From positions 1-41,763 of the IMG/VR virus record IMGVR_UViG_3300027763_000102: a stretch of DNA of 41,763 nucleotides. One strand, given 5' to 3'. The notes under the pieces were generated by a model, which was not told where the DNA came from, did not search any database, and was given only the letters and a program-made list of their open reading frames with translations. Source of the DNA: a virus. Positions 38,830-41,763 of the stretch are shown here, piece by piece. Each line of letters starts with the position of its first letter. Positions within the stretch are counted from its first letter, which is position 1. Made by a program: the position numbers and the translations under genes.

Positions 38830-39813
38830 CTAAAACTCGCTCACATTAATTACCTCGCCCCTGAACTGTATACAGTCCTCTGAAAAGGCATGTACTAATT
38901 CTGGCCACAATAGCTCACCATTAAAAAAAGTCAGCACCGCAAAGCCTGACCTGTGATTGTTTGGGTTTAATTCAGCGTATGTAAATTGTGGGCCATCAGG
39001 CTCTGCCAATGTTCCGGTGTCAACGCCATACCTCACGCCATTATAATCATTGAACGGCGTAACTTTTAAGGAATGTAAGTGCCCACTAACAACTGACACC
39101 CCCGCTTGGACAGTATTATTGTGGGTAGCATGAATTCCCCCCTTATATCGGTGCTTGACAATTACTTTAGGGGTGGGCCAACAAGCCCAGCAGAACTCCC
39201 ACTCAGGAATGTGGTCAGTTATCTTAAATCCAAGTACATCTTTGTACTGCGGCGCGTGTTGTGCAAGTCTATTTGCAAATCGTGCGTCATGGTTCCCCCA
39301 CGTATGAATGAGGCGCACGTTATGGCGTTCTTCCTTAGCGCGTTCTTCAATCTCGCCAAGAGCCGCCTTGCATGCATTTAATTCTTGGATAACTGTTGCA
39401 GGCGCCTCATCGGTAACGTCATGGCGACTAATAGACGCGCCGTCAAATGAGTCTCCGTTGGCAATCAGGGCATGAGGGGATAGCGTTTCAATTGCCCATA
39501 AAAGACCTTTATAGGCTGTCGAACGCTCTGTAGGAAGGAAATGCGCATCTGAAAAAACAATGACCGTGGCATCGAGTAATCCTAAATCAATTTGTTTTAA
39601 CGGAGAGTAAGAGGCTTGTCGTGGATCGTAATAACTACTTCTGGGATCGGCACTGAAAAGTCTTATTCCGTATGAGGCTTCAAGATTGCGTCTTCTATTC
39701 TGAACATTACGAGTCGCAATACCGAGAATTCTTGCCAATTTTGCGGCAGATTGGTGCTGTCCCCACAGAGCAATAAATTCATCATCTGTGCAAGTTTGGT
39801 TATGTGCGCCCAT
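38830..39813 (-). CDS. HTH-metallophosphoesterase
   Basis: 327 residues. An N-terminal HTH (about 24-43, AKLARILGIATRNVQNRRRN) is followed by a calcineurin-like metallophosphoesterase with all main motifs: FSDAHF (D89, H91), NGDSFDG (D121), GNHDAR (173-178), a later HATHNN, and GHLHS (244-248). Two metal ions would be bound and a phosphodiester or phosphomonoester cut; the natural substrate cannot be told. Similar HTH-MPE proteins are frequent in phage accessory regions. The start overlaps the HExxH gene by 14 bases, so the two are translated together. Confidence 0.85.
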   Translation of the reverse strand: MGAHNQTCTDDEFIALWGQHQSAAKLARILGIATRNVQNRRRNLEASYGIRLFSADPRSSYYDPRQASYSPLKQIDLGLLDATVIVFSDAHFLPTERSTAYKGLLWAIETLSPHALIANGDSFDGASISRHDVTDEAPATVIQELNACKAALGEIEERAKEERHNVRLIHTWGNHDARFANRLAQHAPQYKDVLGFKITDHIPEWEFCWACWPTPKVIVKHRYKGGIHATHNNTVQAGVSVVSGHLHSLKVTPFNDYNGVRYGVDTGTLAEPDGPQFTYAELNPNNHRSGFAVLTFFNGELLWPELVHAFSEDCIQFRGEVINVSEF

Positions 39814-40174
39814 TGATATCCTTTAAGAGTTGTTGCTCTAGTAAGTTGATAATTCGGTGCTCTTCCTTCTCAATCAACTCTGGTGACGAGCGAGGATCTT
39901 GAGCCGCTGTCATAAGGTCATGAAGTAATACATGTAATACCTCATGCAATGCAGTAGCGTCTAAGGATTCGTGGGTTATCTTTTCTGCGCCAAAGTCACC
40001 AAGGCGGTAGGTGGCCAATCGGGCGCCCTCATTGAACTCAACTGATGCCATGGCACCCTTGGCAGGTTTGAGTCCCTTTTCAATTCTCCAATCACCAAGG
40101 TGAAGAATTGACTGCCATTTCTTCACACATAGTGCAAAGAACTCAGCGTCTTGCGTAGTAGGAATGTTAGGCAT
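39800..40174 (-). CDS. HExxH zincin-like metalloprotease-fold protein
   Basis: 124 residues. The helix TALHEVLHVLLHDL contains HEVLH (77-81), the zinc-binding motif of zincin peptidases; an acidic residue further on (E100 or E103-E105) could be the third ligand. The N-terminal part (LGDWRIEKGLKPAKGAMASV) is a small beta sheet, as in SprT-like or phage-specific zincins. It is the first gene of the leftward accessory unit. Proteolytic activity is inferred from the motif; the target is unknown. Confidence 0.7.
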   Translation of the reverse strand: MPNIPTTQDAEFFALCVKKWQSILHLGDWRIEKGLKPAKGAMASVEFNEGARLATYRLGDFGAEKITHESLDATALHEVLHVLLHDLMTAAQDPRSSPELIEKEEHRIINLLEQQLLKDINGRT

Positions 40175-40183
40175 ATCAACACC

Positions 40184-40218
40184 TTATTTAAACTTTGTGA
40201 CCTTTTTATTTAAACTTT
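40184..40218. repeat. 13-bp direct repeat upstream of the leftward unit
   Basis: TTATTTAAACTTT occurs at 40184-40196 and 40206-40218, 22 bases apart (two helical turns), between the HExxH gene start and the rightward early promoter. Each copy contains the palindrome TTTAAA. A tandem operator for the leftward genes is a reasonable reading. Confidence 0.7.
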
Positions 40219-40260
40219 ACACATAAACAAAAATATTTTTAAAAATAACATAAAAAAGTG

Positions 40261-40311
40261 TTGACTACACAATCTAACTTTGTGTTAGAATTACTTCACT
40301 GCAATAAGCAG
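40261..40311 (+). promoter_or_regulatory. Early promoter/operator with 5' hairpin (copy at 40273)
   Basis: TTGACT (40261-40266), 19 bases, then TAGAAT (40286-40291) inside the element TCTAACTTTGTGTTAGAAT (40273-40291) with perfect TCTAAC/GTTAGA halves. Six bases after the -10 comes A40298, then the stem CTGC-AATAA-GCAG (40299-40311) and GTTTATT. It serves the gene at 40331 and has the best -35 of the set. Confidence 0.85.
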
Positions 40312-40330
40312 GTTTATTTAGGAGATCAAA

Positions 40331-40489
40331 ATGACTTTATTTGCTTTAGAAGAACACTTGATGATGTTGTTGGTCGAGGACAAGTTGTGTTTTGAAGAGG
40401 GCGATTGGGATCGCTTAGAAAGAATTCGTTTGGCCATCGACGACACAAGAGACCAAATCGCCAAACTGCAAAAAAGGGTAAACAAATGA
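40331..40489 (+). CDS. Small helical early protein (52 aa)
   Basis: Read directly: MTLFALEEHLMMLLVEDKLC, then FEEGDWDRLERIRLAIDDTR and DQIAKLQKRVNK. An amphipathic helical hairpin with a coiled-coil end. TAGGAGATCAAA precedes the ATG, and it lies directly behind the operator-hairpin leader. The stop overlaps the next start by four bases. Function unknown. Confidence 0.65.
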   Translation: MTLFALEEHLMMLLVEDKLCFEEGDWDRLERIRLAIDDTRDQIAKLQKRVNK

Positions 40490-40686
40490 TACATACAGAC
40501 GAAGACGATGAGTTTGAGCGCATCGAGCGCGAAAGCAAAATGAAAGGCCAGCCCTATCATTGGGAGGCCGATGCCATCAAAGCCGCTGTGCTGATTGAGC
40601 GTGAGGCGTGTGCAAGGTTGTGTGATGAAAACATCGGGTTTGAAAATTATTTGTCAGCACTTATTCGAGCAAGGGGAAACACATGA
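40486..40686 (+). CDS. Small early protein with EREACA motif
   Basis: 66 residues from the ATG at 40486, overlapping the previous stop (ATGA); a longer frame starts inside the previous gene. The helix AVLIEREACARLCDENI and the end SALIRARGNT are typical of a common small phage protein of unknown role, related to the genes at 28586 and 38053. Confidence 0.65.
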   Translation: MIHTDEDDEFERIERESKMKGQPYHWEADAIKAAVLIEREACARLCDENIGFENYLSALIRARGNT

Positions 40687-40967
40687 TTATCAAACGCAAC
40701 ATGGCAATCGACAGCCTGACAAAGGTCTGCGAGGAAAGTCTAGCGCTCATCAAGCAATTGATTGACGCTGACAATGAAACCTACGGGCAAGGATATGAGG
40801 ATGGCATGGCGGCTCAGGCTAAGGTGCAACAGACACTCAAGCCTTGGGTGGAACTGACGGATGTAGAGATCGTAGACATTATGGATGTGGAGTTAACTAC
40901 GCAAACTACTGAACACTTTGCACTTTGCCAAGCCATTGAAGCCAAACTCAAGGAGAAAAACAGATGA
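40683..40967 (+). CDS. Small phage protein (WVELTDxEI type)
   Basis: 94 residues: a helical N-terminus (SLTKVCEESLALIKQLIDAD), then KPWVELTDVEIVDIMDVEL and a final helix CQAIEAKLKEKNR. The W-x-x-LTD-x-EI block followed by an AIEAKLKEKN end is common among small phage early proteins. Four-base overlaps at both ends. Function unknown. Confidence 0.65.
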   Translation: MIIKRNMAIDSLTKVCEESLALIKQLIDADNETYGQGYEDGMAAQAKVQQTLKPWVELTDVEIVDIMDVELTTQTTEHFALCQAIEAKLKEKNR

Positions 40968-41197
40968 ATTCTCAGGAAATAGATGACATGATGCGCGGCC
41001 ATAATCCGCAAGAGTCCACACTGAGCAAAGTATGGATTGGGACATGGTTCATTGTATTTTTAATCGTGTGCGTAATGGCACCTGATATCTTTAATATATC
41101 TACAGAGGAAACAACTCATGGCAACAGCAAAGAAAACACCAGTCAAGACAGCAACCAAGGCCTCCGCAAAGAAAGTAGTGGAGAAGGCATCAAATAA
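40964..41197 (+). CDS. Small single-span membrane protein
   Basis: 77 residues. One membrane span (about 23-43, VWIGTWFIVFLIVCVMAPDI), N-terminal part acidic, C-terminal ~30 residues polar and low in complexity. It overlaps the previous stop by four bases but also overlaps the next gene by 80 bases in another frame. The polar tail may therefore exist only because the frame happens to stay open. Function unknown. Confidence 0.5.
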   Translation: MNSQEIDDMMRGHNPQESTLSKVWIGTWFIVFLIVCVMAPDIFNISTEETTHGNSKENTSQDSNQGLRKESSGEGIK

Positions 41198-41390
41198 GCC
41201 CTTAGCCGCGCCAAAAGCAGAGGAGCGTACATTCTCCATGCCTGTAGAGGTACAAGAGTGGATAGAGCGCGCATCAAGCACCATGAAGCACCAAGCAAAC
41301 CAGATTGCTACGCTCAAGGAAGAATTAGCACAACTTAAGGCGTATAAGAAGTTCGCCACCAACAAAATACAAGGGATGAGCTATGAGTGA
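41118..41390 (+). CDS. Histone-H1-like N-terminus with coiled coil
   Basis: 90 residues. The first ~35 residues are Lys/Ala-rich (AKKTPVKTATKASAKKVVEK), like H1-type DNA-binding tails; then EEWIERASSTMKHQ-like helix and a coiled coil (ANQIATLKEELAQLKAYKKF). GAGGA lies nine bases before the ATG. It could bind DNA or be a small accessory of packaging, as the terminase-like gene begins shortly after. Overlaps both neighbours. Confidence 0.6.
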   Translation: MATAKKTPVKTATKASAKKVVEKASNKPLAAPKAEERTFSMPVEVQEWIERASSTMKHQANQIATLKEELAQLKAYKKFATNKIQGMSYE

Positions 41391-41661
41391 ATACGAAGGA
41401 GGCGAATGCCAAATAAAGCACGCCGCGAAAGAAGTAAAACTGAACCTACCCAAACACGACTGCAACATCAAATTCTTTAATGGTGATGGAGACGAAATAG
41501 GAGTACTGGACTTCAATGGCCCCGGACTATCATTCGAGGGGATAGCAGACCTGAGCGCCATCACATTCATGGATTGCATAAGCAAAGTGTTTCAATCTCG
41601 CCTCAAAGAAGAGTACGACAGAGGGTACAAAGAAGGCAAGACTTCACAAAACCCCAAATGA
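41383..41661 (+). CDS. Small conserved phage protein
   Basis: 92 residues of beta-rich character: KEVKLNLPKHDCNIKFFNGD, then EIGVLDFNGPGLSFEG and a C-terminal helix EEYDRGYKEGKTSQ. The block DFNGP-x-x-x-FEG is seen in other phage early proteins. Function unknown. It starts eight bases before the previous stop. Confidence 0.6.
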   Translation: MSEYEGGECQIKHAAKEVKLNLPKHDCNIKFFNGDGDEIGVLDFNGPGLSFEGIADLSAITFMDCISKVFQSRLKEEYDRGYKEGKTSQNPK

Positions 41662-41715
41662 AGAGTTAAACTTCCAGTTATGCGCTGAAACTATTGCGCG
41701 AGAAAGGACTGGAAT

Positions 41716-41763
41716 ATGACCGAAACGACAAGAAAAGTAGGAAGACCCATGGGTAAGCTCCAT
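41716..41763 (+). CDS. Start of a truncated gene, possibly small terminase
   Basis: Sixteen codons, MTETTRKVGRPMGKLH, then the window ends. AAAGGACTGGAAT lies upstream. A basic N-terminus with a (K/R)-x-GRP motif is frequent at the start of small terminase subunits and of other HTH proteins. Position after the early genes and, on a circular map, before the capsid gene at the window start would suit terminase. Too short to be sure. Confidence 0.4.
   Translation, partial: MTETTRKVGRPMGKLH

Overview
The window is most of the genome of a tailed double-stranded DNA phage, probably podovirus-like. It carries virion genes, a lysis cassette, replication and recombination genes and early regulatory regions, but no integrase, bacterial housekeeping gene, tRNA or rRNA. 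The host is not encoded in a readable way. The gene style (YadA-like fibre repeats, GG-motif virion proteins, DUF6321-type small proteins) recalls phages assembled from freshwater metagenomes, perhaps infecting Gram-negative betaproteobacteria; that is a weak inference. The window opens inside a major capsid protein gene and closes 16 codons into a gene that could be the small terminase. If the genome is circular or circularly permuted, only terminase, portal and the start of the capsid gene would be missing.

Layout. Bases 1-28437 (+) are the virion and lysis module: capsid C-terminus, head-associated proteins, an adaptor-like protein with an inserted carbohydrate-binding-like domain, two long fibres, a lysis cassette of small membrane proteins, a holin-like protein and an M15 endopeptidase (11.7-13.6 kb), a second adaptor, a spike-like protein, a P22 gp10/SU10-like nozzle, and four large internal or ejection-type proteins including one of 2003 residues. 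A row of three hairpins ends this unit near 28525. Bases 28586-30477 (-) hold a leftward early operon: ssDNA-binding-like protein, coiled-coil protein, PD-(D/E)XK nuclease and a small protein. Bases 30593-34537 (+) hold a YdaS/Cro-like repressor, ParB-like protein, SF2 helicase, GIY-YIG-like nuclease and TOPRIM primase. Bases 34538-35137 are noncoding and highly structured: an AT-rich cruciform, a strong promoter, a predicted ~120-nt pseudoknotted RNA with its own terminator, and G-runs. Bases 35138-38643 (+) hold small early genes including RuvC-like and Ref/HNH-like nucleases. Bases 38655-40174 (-) hold a small membrane protein, a metallophosphoesterase and an HExxH protein. Bases 40331-41763 (+) hold small early genes and the terminase-like start.

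The most striking pattern is regulatory. Four copies of a 19-nt element (TCTAAYTTYGTGTTAKAVT), each containing an extended -10, lie upstream of early transcription units on both strands. Each is followed, exactly six bases after the -10 and one A later, by a small hairpin whose stem changes by compensating base pairs. The mRNAs would therefore begin with a conserved-shape 5' stem-loop. A YdaS/Cro-like protein is encoded beside one site and is the natural candidate regulator. Other notable signals are the pseudoknotted RNA with a likely origin region, four copies of a 15-bp palindrome (one inside the ParB-like gene), and a beta-rich domain that appears in three different virion proteins.
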